Assembly: GCA_900767955.1 (NCBI GenBank)
Contig: CAAGBC010000050.1
Location: 11,483 to 75,482, forward strand
Direction of reading: 5' to 3'
Source: Spirochaetia bacterium
Lineage (GTDB): Bacteria > Spirochaetota > Spirochaetia > Treponematales > Treponemataceae
DNA length: 64,000 nt
The first letter of the stretch is position 1; the number at the start of each line of letters is the position of its first letter. The notes under the pieces were generated by a model, which was not told where the DNA came from, ran no database searches, and saw only the letters and a program-made list of their open reading frames with translations. A program made the position numbers and the translations under genes. This document shows, in pieces, positions 27,140-37,129 of the stretch.

Positions 27140-29603
27140 ATTTTAATTTCGGAAAAGCAATTTTTATAACTTCTTCAATTCTTGAAACAGGAATAAAGTT
27201 TATTCCTGTTTTTACATGTTCAGGAATATCATCTAAATCTCTTTCATTTGCCTTTGGAATAATAATTGTTTTTATTTTATTTCGTTTGGCAGCAACAGTT
27301 TTTTCTCTAAGTCCACCAATTGGCAATACTTGACCTGTTAGAGATAATTCTCCTGTCATTGCAAGGGCTGGTTTTATTGCTTTGTTTGTAAAAAGACTTA
27401 TAAAGGTTGTTGCCATTGTAATTCCAGCACTTGGACCATCTTTTGGAGTTGCTCCTTCTGGAATATGTAAATGCAAAGTATTTTTATCAAACCAATCTGG
27501 CTTTTTAATTTTGTTCTTGATAACAAAACTTTTTACCCAGTTTAAGGCAATTAATGCAGATTCTTTCATTACATCGCCCATTTGTCCAGTAAGCATTAAT
27601 TCAGGCTTGCCAGGATAAGTCATACTTTCTATCAAAAGTGTATCACCACCCATGCTTGTCCAAGCTAAACCAATTGCAGTCCCAGGAACAGCAGCTTTTT
27701 TTATTTCACTTTCATCAAAAACAGGTTTACCTAAGTATTTTTCTAAATCAGAAGAATCAATTTCAAATGTGATTTCTTTAATTTTATCTTTTAAATTTAC
27801 ATCTTCTTCTTTTGATACAACTTCAGTAACAAGTTTGCGATGAATTTTATCAAGATTTTTTTCGTAATTTCTGACACCTGCTTCTCTTGCATATTCTTGT
27901 GCAATTGTCAAAAGTGCGGCTTTTGTATACTTTACTTGATTCTTTTTGAGCCCGTTTTTTTCAAGATTTTTAGGAATCAAATATTTTTTTGCTATTTCAA
28001 TTTTTTCTTGGTCGATATAACCAGAAAGTTGAATAATTTCTGCTCTATCAAGTAAAGGACCTGGAATAGAATCAAGAGTATTAGCAGTTAAAATAAAGAA
28101 AACATTTGAAACATCAAAAGGCAAATCCAAATAATTATCTCTAAAAGAAACATTTTGTTCTGGATCTAAAACTTCTAGCAATGCACTTGCAGGATCTCCG
28201 TGAATACTTGAACCCATTTTATCAATTTCATCAATCATAAAAACAGGAGATTTTGTATGTGTAATTTTAAGGCCCTGAATAATTTTTCCACACATTGAAC
28301 CAATATAAGTTCGGCGGTGACCTTTTATTTCTGCTTCATCGTTCATTCCACCAACTGAAAATCTGTAAAAAGGTTTATTCATTGCAGTTGCGATTGAATG
28401 ACCAATACTAGTTTTTCCAACACCTGGAGGCCCAACCAAAAGAAGAATAGAACCTTTGTTGTCATTCTTGAGTTTTCTAACAGCCAAATATTCCATAATT
28501 CTTTTTTTTACATCTTCAAGTCCGTAATGGTCATTTTCCAAAACTTTAGATGCTTTTAGTAGATTATAATCTTCTGTTGGTACATCGTTCCATGGTAATT
28601 GAACTACAAGTTCCAAGAAATTTCTTGAAGTTGTATATTCTGGGGAACTTGGATCTAAAAGGCGGAATTTTTCTAATTCATTATCAAGAGATTCTTTTAT
28701 TTCACCAGAAAAATTAAGATTTGTAATTTTTTCCCTATATTTCTGATAATCTGTTGCGTTTCCTTCTGAATCTGTTCCCAATTCTTCTTGAATAGTTTTT
28801 AATTGTTCACGAAGGAAATATTCTCGTTGATTTTTTTCTACTTTTTGATTTACTTCCTTTTGAATTTGCTTTTGAACACGCAATAATTCCTGTTCTTTTT
28901 TTATAAACACAAGAACTTTTTCCATTCTGTGTCTAACATTTAAAATTTCAAGAACGGCTTGCTGTTCCTTTTTTTCTATATTTAAGATGGAAGCAATAAA
29001 ATCAGCGATTTTGCCTGGCTGATCAATATTGACCATATTTAAGCGCATTTCTTCAGAAAAAAGTGGATTATTTTCTGTAATTTCACGCATTTCACTTAGC
29101 AAAGCACGAGTTAATGCTTTTACTTCAAATGTATCGTCTTCTTCATCTTCCAAATAATCAACTGCACAAACAATAGGAGCTGACACATGAAGTGTTTTTC
29201 TAATTTTAAATCGCTTTATTGTAGAAACAAAAACATGAAGTCCACCGTCTGGCAAATTGATTTTTTTTATAATTTTTGCAGCAGTTCCTACGGAATTTAA
29301 ATCTGTAGCAAGTGAATGTTCAACATCATTTTTTAGCATTACAAGACCAATATATCCATCAGCGCCATAAGCTTGTTCAATTAAGCGAATATCTTCTGGA
29401 TTATTAATCATAAGTGGCGTAAAAATACCAGGAAAAATAGGTCTTTCTTGCAAAGGAACAATAGAAAGTTTATTAGGCAAAACTTTATCTACAGGTAAAA
29501 TATCGCCAAGTTTTTCATTTTCTATTGACTCTTCAATATTTGAAATAAGTTCTTCAACTTTTGATTCAATTTCTTTATCAAAATTATCTTCATTATCTGT
29601 CAT
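27132..29603 (-). CDS. lon: ATP-dependent protease Lon
   Basis: 823-residue cytoplasmic AAA+ serine protease. It has the N-terminal substrate domain (LSIVPLQERPIFPG), a coiled-coil linker, Walker A (GPPGVGKTSIG), Walker B (VFMIDEIDKMG), a sensor region, and the protease domain with KDGPSAGITMA (catalytic Ser) and GGLREKTVAAKR (catalytic Lys). The C-terminus is complete (PKLKFI) and overlaps the end of the convergent esterase gene. Confidence 0.97.
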   Translation of the reverse strand: MTDNEDNFDKEIESKVEELISNIEESIENEKLGDILPVDKVLPNKLSIVPLQERPIFPGIFTPLMINNPEDIRLIEQAYGADGYIGLVMLKNDVEHSLATDLNSVGTAAKIIKKINLPDGGLHVFVSTIKRFKIRKTLHVSAPIVCAVDYLEDEEDDTFEVKALTRALLSEMREITENNPLFSEEMRLNMVNIDQPGKIADFIASILNIEKKEQQAVLEILNVRHRMEKVLVFIKKEQELLRVQKQIQKEVNQKVEKNQREYFLREQLKTIQEELGTDSEGNATDYQKYREKITNLNFSGEIKESLDNELEKFRLLDPSSPEYTTSRNFLELVVQLPWNDVPTEDYNLLKASKVLENDHYGLEDVKKRIMEYLAVRKLKNDNKGSILLLVGPPGVGKTSIGHSIATAMNKPFYRFSVGGMNDEAEIKGHRRTYIGSMCGKIIQGLKITHTKSPVFMIDEIDKMGSSIHGDPASALLEVLDPEQNVSFRDNYLDLPFDVSNVFFILTANTLDSIPGPLLDRAEIIQLSGYIDQEKIEIAKKYLIPKNLEKNGLKKNQVKYTKAALLTIAQEYAREAGVRNYEKNLDKIHRKLVTEVVSKEEDVNLKDKIKEITFEIDSSDLEKYLGKPVFDESEIKKAAVPGTAIGLAWTSMGGDTLLIESMTYPGKPELMLTGQMGDVMKESALIALNWVKSFVIKNKIKKPDWFDKNTLHLHIPEGATPKDGPSAGITMATTFISLFTNKAIKPALAMTGELSLTGQVLPIGGLREKTVAAKRNKIKTIIIPKANERDLDDIPEHVKTGINFIPVSRIEEVIKIAFPKLKFI

Positions 29604-29648
29604 GTTTTATAATATACACTTTGAACTTGTAATTGGGCAAGTAAAAAA

Positions 29649-31256
29649 TTATTGATTATTTACAGGTTGCAAATTTGCAGAAACAAATAATTCGTCTTGA
29701 TACCAGTCAAACAATAACGAGAAATTTTCTTCTGAATATCCGTCTGCGCTAACTTTTATTTTCCAAACTGAACCACTGATAATTTTTTCTGAAGGAATTT
29801 CTTCTAATTTTGTCCAATTATTTTCATACCAAACATAAAAATTTGATTGATTTGTTATTTCAGTTCCTGTTACTGCGTCGTATGCGTGAGGTCTTATAGA
29901 TAAAGCTCGTCTCATATTTTTTAAGAAATCACACTTAATAGTAAGTTTTTCTTTTTCAACGGAAAAAGACTTCCACCAAACATAAGGACCTGCAACTACT
30001 TTAATTCTATAATTTCCAGGACGCAAATACACTTCTTTTATTTTATAAGTTCTATTTGAAACTTTTTTATTTGGATTATTTTTATCAATAACTTGAACAA
30101 CTTCTCTTCTGGAATTTTTAATTTCTGGAATTTCGTTGCCATCATTTTCAAAGAAGAAAGCTTTAACTGGTAAATCTGAATTTATAGAAGAAGTTGCTGG
30201 CATTTGCATTTCTATATCAACAGGCGTAAACCAAGGTTTTAACACATATTTATGAATTAATCCTAAATACCATGAAGTTCCTAAGGCTGCTGCAACAAAA
30301 ATTAAAGAAAGAACAATTCTTCTTACTTTTTTTATTTTTAAATCTTTTGGAACAAATGGTTCTTCTTTTAATGGTTTTGGAGAAAGAATCATTTTTGCCA
30401 ACTGAACACGAATTGCATGTGTGTCATAATGTTTTAAATATCTTTTAATAATATTCAAAATTGAAGCAGTTGACTGAAATCTTCTTTTGGGATTTGGTTG
30501 CAACATTTTTTTTATTAATTTACAAACCACAGGAGGAATTGTTTTATCAATTTTATTAGGTGCAATATATTTTCCTTTGCGAATTGTATTTAATGTTTCT
30601 ATTGATAATGTTCCTGGATAAGGTTTTGAACCAGTTACCATTTCATAAAGCATAATTCCTAATGCATAAATATCTGCTCTTTGGTCAACATTTGCACTAT
30701 TTTCAAATTGTTCAGGAGGCATATAGGCAGGAGTTCCTAATGCTACTCCACTTTCTGTAATAGATGGAGAATCTTGTTCTTTATCACCACTAGCAATTCC
30801 AAAGTCTGCTAATTTTATTTCTGCTTTTTTTGAAATTAAAATATTGCCAGGTTTAATATCTCTGTGAACAATATCTTTTGAATGAGCGTATTTTAATGCT
30901 AAACAAGCATCTTGCATAATTAATAAAGCAACTTGTGGACTAATAACTGTTTGCTTTTGAATTAATTTATCAAGAGCCATACCGTCAACAAGTTCTTCTA
31001 CCATGTAGCGATAACTGCCTTCTGTAAAATAATCAAACAAATGAACAATATAAGGACTTTGCAAATCAAGAAGAATTTGAGCTTCTCTTTTGAATCGTTC
31101 AATATTTGCAGAATTTTTTCGTGCAGTCATTTTTTTTATAACTACATAACGTTTTAATGACGGATGAAAAGCTTTATAAACAACGCCCATTCCGCCTTTT
31201 GCAATAATTTCGATTATTTTGTATTTCCCAATCATTTGTGGAAAAGTATCACTCAT
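29649..31256 (-). CDS. Membrane-anchored serine/threonine protein kinase (PknB-like)
   Basis: 535 residues. The kinase domain (about 10-280) has the Gly loop AKGGMGVVYKAF, VVIKK with the catalytic lysine at 41, HRDIKPGN (131-138), DFG (151-153) and GTPAYMPPEQF. A single transmembrane helix near 315-340 is followed by a beta-rich extracytoplasmic domain of about 190 residues of unknown ligand, not PASTA-like. It forms a trio with the PPP phosphatase and FHA protein just upstream on the same strand (18- and 3-base gaps), suggesting a phosphorylation relay. Confidence 0.92.
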   Translation of the reverse strand: MSDTFPQMIGKYKIIEIIAKGGMGVVYKAFHPSLKRYVVIKKMTARKNSANIERFKREAQILLDLQSPYIVHLFDYFTEGSYRYMVEELVDGMALDKLIQKQTVISPQVALLIMQDACLALKYAHSKDIVHRDIKPGNILISKKAEIKLADFGIASGDKEQDSPSITESGVALGTPAYMPPEQFENSANVDQRADIYALGIMLYEMVTGSKPYPGTLSIETLNTIRKGKYIAPNKIDKTIPPVVCKLIKKMLQPNPKRRFQSTASILNIIKRYLKHYDTHAIRVQLAKMILSPKPLKEEPFVPKDLKIKKVRRIVLSLIFVAAALGTSWYLGLIHKYVLKPWFTPVDIEMQMPATSSINSDLPVKAFFFENDGNEIPEIKNSRREVVQVIDKNNPNKKVSNRTYKIKEVYLRPGNYRIKVVAGPYVWWKSFSVEKEKLTIKCDFLKNMRRALSIRPHAYDAVTGTEITNQSNFYVWYENNWTKLEEIPSEKIISGSVWKIKVSADGYSEENFSLLFDWYQDELFVSANLQPVNNQ

Positions 31257-31274
31257 TTTTAGTTCCTTGTATTA

Positions 31275-32303
31275 TTATTCTGAAATAGTTTTTATATCTT
31301 CTTCAAGATTAATATCTTTATTTGTATATATTAAGACAATATTTTGTTTTTCGGGATTGTGAATTTGAACAAAATATCCATTTTGGCGCAAATAATAGTT
31401 TCCTGTTACAGGACGATGACCTGCAAAGTATTTAATATTTGATAAATCATCTTTTTTTGTAAATTCTTTTAGCATAGAAACTACACTACCTTCTTGTGCT
31501 GCATCATTTGGAGTCCAAGTAAGACCTGTTACAACTTCTTCATTATTTAAGCCGTTAATTACATCATCAACTGTAAAATGAACAACAGGTTCCGCATGGG
31601 AAATTACACAATTATCAAGAGCAGCAACTAAAGGCAATGCTTTTTCAAAACAAGAAGTAAGCATTAAAATATCATCACCATAGACTTTTTTTACAAAGGA
31701 AAAAACCATTTCGCCTTCGTTAGCAAATTTGCAAAAAGGATAATCGCCTCCGCCACGGTCGTTCATAATATTTTCGTGATTGCCTTTTAAAAAATGGAAA
31801 TGCTCTGGGAATGTAATTTTTGCATCAAGAATCATTGCTAAAATCCACAGATTTTCTAACATTTCAGAAGTCATTTGAGGCCCATTAACAATGTTGTTTT
31901 TAAATTCACTCAAAGCATCTAACCATCGCTGACGACCTCTTAATTCTGAATGCATTGCATCGCCAATACAAATTATTCTTAATTTACCAGCTTTTATTCC
32001 GTCTAAAACAGTTGTTCCTTCAAAATCATCAGGAAGAAAACCATTTGGTAATTTATAATCAAAAATATTTTTTAAGAAATAAGTTCTTGCGTGCAAATCT
32101 GGAACAATAATAGTTGGTAATGGATTTTGCAAAAAATCTAATAATCCACCAGGAGTTTTTGAAGAAGAGGCTTTTCTATAGTATGTAATTTCATTTTCAA
32201 TAACTGAAACAGCGGAATTTAATAATTCAAAAATAAAATCATGAGAAGGCAATTCTTTTGAATTAAAATATTCCGTTATTCTATCTTTAAAACTTTCTTT
32301 CAT
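31275..32303 (-). CDS. PPP-type serine/threonine phosphatase-like metallophosphoesterase
   Basis: 342 residues with degenerate but recognisable PPP motifs: VPDLHARTYF (GDxHG position), CIGDAMHSELRGRQRW (GDxxDRG), LKGNHEN (GNHE), ISHAEPV and FAGHRPVTG. In PPP enzymes these bind two metals and remove phosphate from Ser/Thr. The natural partner is the kinase encoded 18 bases downstream. About 60 N-terminal residues precede the metal motifs. The altered first motif (PDLHA) leaves some doubt on substrate class. Confidence 0.85.
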   Translation of the reverse strand: MKESFKDRITEYFNSKELPSHDFIFELLNSAVSVIENEITYYRKASSSKTPGGLLDFLQNPLPTIIVPDLHARTYFLKNIFDYKLPNGFLPDDFEGTTVLDGIKAGKLRIICIGDAMHSELRGRQRWLDALSEFKNNIVNGPQMTSEMLENLWILAMILDAKITFPEHFHFLKGNHENIMNDRGGGDYPFCKFANEGEMVFSFVKKVYGDDILMLTSCFEKALPLVAALDNCVISHAEPVVHFTVDDVINGLNNEEVVTGLTWTPNDAAQEGSVVSMLKEFTKKDDLSNIKYFAGHRPVTGNYYLRQNGYFVQIHNPEKQNIVLIYTNKDINLEEDIKTISE

Positions 32304-32306
32304 TTA

Positions 32307-32651
32307 TTACGAAATCACTAAACTCATATTTCCAACAGTAATTTTATCACCAGAATTTAATCTTACATATTTACCTTCTGGAATTTTTTTACCGTTTAAA
32401 AATGTTCCATTTGTGCTGTTTTCATCTTTTAGGAAATAAGCATCTTTTATTTTTTGAATAATAGCGTGATGACGACTTGCAAGTTTGTTATCAACTACAA
32501 TGTCATTGTCACTTTCACGACCAATTGTAATTTTTGTAACAAGTTTTATACGCTTTTTATTAAACACTAAATATGAAGCAGGATTTGATTCTGCAATTGC
32601 ATCTAAGTGTCTTCCTACAGGGCTACTAGTTATAATTGTTGTATCTTCCAT
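32307..32651 (-). CDS. FHA-domain phosphothreonine-binding protein
   Basis: 114 residues forming a single FHA domain: TIGRESDNDIVV, SRHHAIIQ and ENSTNGTFLNGKKI with the conserved Gly-Arg, Ser-Arg-His and Asn-Gly residues. FHA domains read phosphothreonine. First gene of the FHA-phosphatase-kinase operon, with only three bases to the phosphatase. A 40-residue N-terminal lead may include a phosphorylatable Thr-rich patch (MEDTTIITSS). Confidence 0.93.
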   Translation of the reverse strand: MEDTTIITSSPVGRHLDAIAESNPASYLVFNKKRIKLVTKITIGRESDNDIVVDNKLASRHHAIIQKIKDAYFLKDENSTNGTFLNGKKIPEGKYVRLNSGDKITVGNMSLVIS

Positions 32652-32832
32652 AATGATAAAATTATATAACGATTTGAAAAAATCTGCAAATTTCTAATAA
32701 AATTTTAGACAATAATAAAGTATTGTGTTATCCTTAAAATTATGAATTGTAACTTTAGTGCAAAATTTTTGTTCTTTGTTACATTAGTTTAAAAAACTAA
32801 ATTGATATTTTTAATTTTAATTGGAGAAGCAA

Positions 32833-33423
32833 ATGAAAAAAATTCTTTTTTTACTAGTAGCAACAGTAATGTTTGGAGCAATCACAAGTTGTGCATCAAC
32901 AAAAGTTGAAGAAAAAGCTGCTGACAAAATTCCAGCAGTTGTTGGTGCAGAAGGAATTGAACGACCTTTATGGGTTTTATCAGGAAGAGAATCAGAAGAC
33001 GGTATTTATGCTGTTGGTTCTGGAAAAATGAGCACTCGTGCTAATTCATTAAAAGTTGCACAAACATCAGGTCGTGCAGAACTTGCTCGTACAGTTCAAA
33101 CAACATTAAAATCTGTAATGGTTACTTATGCAGAAGACACTGGCGTAAAAGATGATATTTTAAATTATATGGAAGAAGCTACAGTTCAAAGAACAGCAGG
33201 AATTCTTCAGGGGTCTTCACAAAAAGATTATTGGGTTGATGCAGACGAAACTGTATTTGTATTAATGTATCTTCCTTATAACGCTATCACACCTACAGCA
33301 AATGATATTGTAAGTGAATATGTAACAGACAAAAAAACTGAAATCACAGAAAAAAAAGTTGCAGAAGCACTTAAAAAATATAATTTGTTAGATACAACAA
33401 CTGAATCTTCAGATAGTGAATAA
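32833..33423 (+). CDS. LPP20-family lipoprotein
   Basis: 196 residues from the ATG at 32833, which has GGAG seven bases upstream; an in-frame TTG at 32821 overlaps that site and is rejected. The signal peptide ends in the lipobox ITSC (MKKILFLLVATVMFG then AITSC). RPLWVLSG, YAVGSGK and ARTVQTTLKS resemble the LPP20 family of envelope lipoproteins. Probably anchored in a membrane facing the periplasm. It is followed 12 bases later by the LpoB-like gene. Confidence 0.8.
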   Translation: MKKILFLLVATVMFGAITSCASTKVEEKAADKIPAVVGAEGIERPLWVLSGRESEDGIYAVGSGKMSTRANSLKVAQTSGRAELARTVQTTLKSVMVTYAEDTGVKDDILNYMEEATVQRTAGILQGSSQKDYWVDADETVFVLMYLPYNAITPTANDIVSEYVTDKKTEITEKKVAEALKKYNLLDTTTESSDSE

Positions 33424-33435
33424 TTAAGGTAATTT

Positions 33436-34053
33436 ATGAAAAAAAGCTTTTTTTATTTTCTAATTTTATTTATTGCGTTTACTTTTACTTCTTGTGAATC
33501 AACAGGAAATGTAAATGTAAAAAGAGTAAGTGCTGATACTGTAACTGATTTATCTGGTTATTGGAATGATACAGATATAAGACTTGTTGCTGAAGAAATA
33601 ATTAATGGCTGTTTAACTTCTCCAAGAATTTTGGAATATCCATTAACTCACAATGGAGCTTTACCAGTTGTTATTGTTGGAAGCTACAGAAACAAAAGTG
33701 ATGAACATATAGATACAGAAATACTTACAAAAAAACTGGAAACAGCCCTTGTAAATAGCGGAAAAGTTGAATTTGTTGCATCTTCTTCTGAACGCCTAGA
33801 ATTAAGAGAAGAACGCAAAGATCAGCAAATTAATTCTAGTGAAGAAACTGCAAAAAGTCTTGGAAACGAAACTGCAGCAGACTATATGTTACAAGGTTCC
33901 ATAAAAACTATTGTTGATACAGACGGTCAAACAATGACAAGAACTTACTATGTAACAACAGAAATGATTCATATAGAAAACAATAAAAAAATATGGATGA
34001 ATGATAATTCAAGCATAAAAAAAGTTATAAAAAGACCATCAGTTAGATTTTAG
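33436..34053 (+). CDS. LpoB-like penicillin-binding-protein activator lipoprotein
   Basis: 205 residues with a lipoprotein signal ending TSC (IAFTFTSCE). DLSGYWNDTDIRLVAEEII, LPVVIVGSYRNKSDEHID, LETALVNSGKVEFV and AADYMLQGSIKTIVD match the LpoB/YcfM family, outer-membrane lipoproteins that stimulate a class A penicillin-binding protein. A class A-type enzyme (PbpC) is encoded 9 kb downstream, but a pairing is speculative. A strong terminator follows. Confidence 0.85.
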   Translation: MKKSFFYFLILFIAFTFTSCESTGNVNVKRVSADTVTDLSGYWNDTDIRLVAEEIINGCLTSPRILEYPLTHNGALPVVIVGSYRNKSDEHIDTEILTKKLETALVNSGKVEFVASSSERLELREERKDQQINSSEETAKSLGNETAADYMLQGSIKTIVDTDGQTMTRTYYVTTEMIHIENNKKIWMNDNSSIKKVIKRPSVRF

Positions 34054-34064
34054 TTTTTACTTTT

Positions 34065-34109
34065 TTAGGCTGTCTAAAAGTATTATCTTTAAGACAGCCT
34101 AATTTTTTT
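34065..34109 (+). terminator. Rho-independent terminator after the LpoB-like gene
   Basis: TTAGGCTGTCT (34065-34075) pairs with AGACAGCCTAA (34092-34102), followed by seven T residues (34103-34109). Confidence 0.88.
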
Positions 34110-34128
34110 AAACTAAATTGGAGTGATT

Positions 34129-35130
34129 ATGAAAAAAATAATTTTTTGCGTTTTAATTTTAATAAATACAGTATCAGCTTTTTCAAGTGGTAAAAAAGAT
34201 CCTTATTGGATTTCTAATCCTTATGATGGATATAACGCAGACAAATTTATTGTTGCTTGTGCCTCAGGAACAACAAATGATGATGCAACAAAAAAAGCTA
34301 TTTCAGAAGTAAGTAGTGTTTTAAAACAAGATATAAATGCACAAGAATATGTAAATCAATCTTTTTCTTCAGATGGAAAAAATCTTTCTACATATTTAGC
34401 AAATATTACAACAAACACAAATGTATCAGATATTTCTGGATTATCTATAAAAGACAAATACAAATCAAAAGATGGAACTTATTATGTTCGTGCAGTTTTA
34501 GATAAAACAACCGCTGGAAAATATTATTCCTTGCTTATAACAAAAAACGCAATGGAAATTGATACATTAATTTCTGAATCAGAAAAATATCTTTCTACAT
34601 TTACTGCATGTAAATTCCTTTTGAACGCATATAAAATCGCAAAAGAAAACGATTATTATTTAGATTTATTGTCTGTAATAAAACCAGAGTCAAGAAAAAT
34701 GCTTTCTTATGGAAACACTTCTAATGTTGTTGCAAAATTAGAAAATGCTTTTAAAAGCATAACAATTGCAATTAATGTTTCTGGAGACGACAGCCAAAGA
34801 ATTTATAACGCAATTGCTTCAGTAGTAAACTCTTATGGAGTCACTTCCCTTCCTGTAGAAAAAATCACTGATAATACAAAATATTTAATTACAGCAGATA
34901 TTTCATTTGAAGACATAGAAAAACCTTCAGATTCTGACATATTTTTTACAAGATATATTTTAGCTTGTTCATTAACTGAAGTTGATACAGAAAAAGATTT
35001 ATTAACTTATACAAAAAATGCAAGACAAGGTAAACTTTCAAGAAGAGAAGCACAACAAAGTGCAATAAGAGCTGCAGAAAAGGTAATTTCAGAAGAATTA
35101 TCTAAAAAATTTGGTGATTTATTAAAATAA
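34129..35130 (+). CDS. Exported LPP20-like protein
   Basis: 333 residues from the ATG at 34129, with TTGGAG five bases upstream; the GTG at 34123 overlaps that site. The signal peptide (MKKIIFCVLILINTVSAFS) is followed by GKKDPYWISNPYDGY and KFIVACASGTTNDDATKKA, the LPP20-type opening. A repeat-like beta/alpha region follows, and KLSRREAQQSAIRAAEKVI sits near the C-terminus. It lies after a terminator, so it needs its own promoter or read-through. Function unknown; the neighbours suggest an envelope role. Confidence 0.75.
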   Translation: MKKIIFCVLILINTVSAFSSGKKDPYWISNPYDGYNADKFIVACASGTTNDDATKKAISEVSSVLKQDINAQEYVNQSFSSDGKNLSTYLANITTNTNVSDISGLSIKDKYKSKDGTYYVRAVLDKTTAGKYYSLLITKNAMEIDTLISESEKYLSTFTACKFLLNAYKIAKENDYYLDLLSVIKPESRKMLSYGNTSNVVAKLENAFKSITIAINVSGDDSQRIYNAIASVVNSYGVTSLPVEKITDNTKYLITADISFEDIEKPSDSDIFFTRYILACSLTEVDTEKDLLTYTKNARQGKLSRREAQQSAIRAAEKVISEELSKKFGDLLK

Positions 35131-35142
35131 ATTATTTATTTG

Positions 35143-36300
35143 TCACACTCTTTTTGGTTTTCGGGCTTCCAAATATTTTTTTGTCAATACAAGATAAGAT
35201 TCATAATGAGGAAGCCTATTTTTTACAATTTTAAGAATTTGTTTCATAATTGTTTCTACTGCTTTTTTTGTTTCAGAATCTAATTTTGTTACAGCCGAAA
35301 TAATTTTTTTTGAATTTTTAAACAAATTATCTTCTAATTCTGAATTAGTTTTTGCATTAGTAGCTTTAATAAGTTCAAAAACAGTTTCTATTAAAAGTTC
35401 AATTTGATTTTGTGAAAGTTCATTAATACAAGAATTAATTGTATTGCTAAGAAAATCACTTGCTGAATTAAATTCGTCTACTAAAGCAAAGTTTTTTCCT
35501 AACAAATGCCAAGAAAGTGCATCATGTTGCATAATTCCTGTTTCATCACTTTCTACAACAGAATATGTACCTGCCCTATAAAACATCATTCCTATTATAG
35601 AAAAATGTGGGTAATAAGACTTTATTTTTGGAATTATTGCTGTAAATTCTGGAGAATTTATTCTATCACTTGAAAAACCCGGTCCATCGTAATTATATAT
35701 TCTTTCAATTCGTTTATTAATTTTGTTAGAAACTTTTGCAGCAGCGTAAATTGCTAAATTTCCACCTTTGGAATGTCCACCAAGAATTAAAGTTCCTTTT
35801 GTTTTATCAGCAACATTATTTAAATAATTTACAGCATCAATTTGAGCAGGAACAACATCTTTTATTGCTAAATTAAAATCTTCTTTCCAACCAACAATTG
35901 TATCATCAGTTCCTCTGTAAGCAACAAAGTAAAATTTATTTGCAATATTGTAAGTAACTGCAGAAAATTGTTCTTCTTTATCATTATTGATAACAGAAAC
36001 ATAGCCCAAGATTTTTATATCTCTAAAACGAAATGAATTTCCTGCGTAATAAAAAAGTTCAATTGTATCTTTATTTATTAATAATCCAGTATCAGAGCGT
36101 TGTACATAATTTTCGGAAGTAGCAAATTCAAAGCAAAGGTGTGATAAAGTAATATCTTTTTCAAAATCATTAAAAGGAATTAAACCGTCAAAATTAAGAT
36201 AGGAAATTTGAGATAAAATTAAAGCATCAATTTCATTAAAGGCATCTTGTTCAAAAGTTAAATCACCACGCCATTTTATATAATCAATAATATTTGCCAT
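35143..36300 (-). CDS. Mbeg1-like (DUF2974) alpha/beta-hydrolase
   Basis: 385 residues. The opening DYIKWRGDLTFEQDAFNEID is the characteristic Mbeg1-like start. YRGTDDTIVGWKEDFN and LGGHSKGGNLAIYAA give the lipase-type nucleophile serine in GHSKGG. YNYDGPGF is also conserved. These are lipase-like hydrolases of unknown substrate, common in Firmicutes and spirochaetes. There is no signal peptide, so it is cytoplasmic. It converges with the 34129 gene and diverges from the BI-1 gene. Confidence 0.87.
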   Translation of the reverse strand: MANIIDYIKWRGDLTFEQDAFNEIDALILSQISYLNFDGLIPFNDFEKDITLSHLCFEFATSENYVQRSDTGLLINKDTIELFYYAGNSFRFRDIKILGYVSVINNDKEEQFSAVTYNIANKFYFVAYRGTDDTIVGWKEDFNLAIKDVVPAQIDAVNYLNNVADKTKGTLILGGHSKGGNLAIYAAAKVSNKINKRIERIYNYDGPGFSSDRINSPEFTAIIPKIKSYYPHFSIIGMMFYRAGTYSVVESDETGIMQHDALSWHLLGKNFALVDEFNSASDFLSNTINSCINELSQNQIELLIETVFELIKATNAKTNSELEDNLFKNSKKIISAVTKLDSETKKAVETIMKQILKIVKNRLPHYESYLVLTKKYLEARKPKRV

Positions 36301-36369
36301 ACAAAAAAAATTTAATACTGTTTTATTTATCTGTCAACGAATTAATTTTGCAGGATAAGTTTTTAAATA

Positions 36370-36398
36370 TTGTAACTATAGAAAGAAAAATATATTAT
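36370..36398 (+). promoter_or_regulatory. Sigma-70-type promoter for the BI-1 gene
   Basis: TTGTAA (36370-36375) and TATTAT (36393-36398) with a 17-base spacer, followed by GGAGG (36411-36415) and the ATG at 36421. Confidence 0.6.
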
Positions 36399-36420
36399 TA
36401 ATTTATATGTGGAGGACTAA

Positions 36421-37119
36421 ATGAGTCAAAAAGGAATTACAATAAACAATGCAGAACAATTAGTTCAAAGAAAGTTTTTAACAAAAGTTTATGGTTGGAT
36501 GTCATTAGCTTTATTATTAAGTGGTATAACCGCTTTTATCGTAGCAACTTCCCCTTTTTTAATAAATTTAGTTTTTGGAAATAAAATAGGCTTTCCACTT
36601 TTAGCAATTGGTGAAATAGTTTTGGTTTGGTGGCTATCTGCATCAATTAGAAAAATTTCTACAATGACAGCATCTATTGCATTTCTTGCTTATTCAGTAA
36701 TTAATGGAGCAACACTTGCTTCTATTTTTTATGTGTTTTCACTTAATTCAATTATAGTCGTATTTTTAGTTAGCGCTTTAATGTTTATTGGAATGTCATT
36801 GTACGGTGTATTTTCTAAATCTGACATAATGTCTTTTGGAAGATATTTTTCAATGGCAATAATTGGATTAATAGTCGCTTCTGTAATAAATATTTTTCTT
36901 AAATCAAGTGGCTTTAATTGGGTAATTTCAATTGTTACAGTAGTAATTTTTACAGGCTTAACTGCATACGACACAAGAAAAATGATTTTGGTTAGTCAAC
37001 AAGCAGATGGAAGTGATATGTTTCAAAAAGCTTCTATCATTGGTGCATTGGAATTATATTTGGACTTTATTAATATTTTCCTTGCACTACTTCGCATTTT
37101 TGGAAAAAGCAGAGATTAA
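36421..37119 (+). CDS. Bax inhibitor-1/YccA family membrane protein
   Basis: 232 residues with seven hydrophobic helices after a short polar N-terminus (RKFLTKVYGWMSLALLLSG). The C-terminal GLTAYDTRKMI and ALELYLDFINIFLALLRIFG match the UPF0005/BI-1 signature. Bacterial homologues act as pH-sensitive calcium leak channels and stress modulators of membrane proteolysis; the role here is not known. It has a GGAGG ribosome site and its own promoter. Confidence 0.92.
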   Translation: MSQKGITINNAEQLVQRKFLTKVYGWMSLALLLSGITAFIVATSPFLINLVFGNKIGFPLLAIGEIVLVWWLSASIRKISTMTASIAFLAYSVINGATLASIFYVFSLNSIIVVFLVSALMFIGMSLYGVFSKSDIMSFGRYFSMAIIGLIVASVINIFLKSSGFNWVISIVTVVIFTGLTAYDTRKMILVSQQADGSDMFQKASIIGALELYLDFINIFLALLRIFGKSRD

Positions 37120-37129
37120 AAATCAACAG

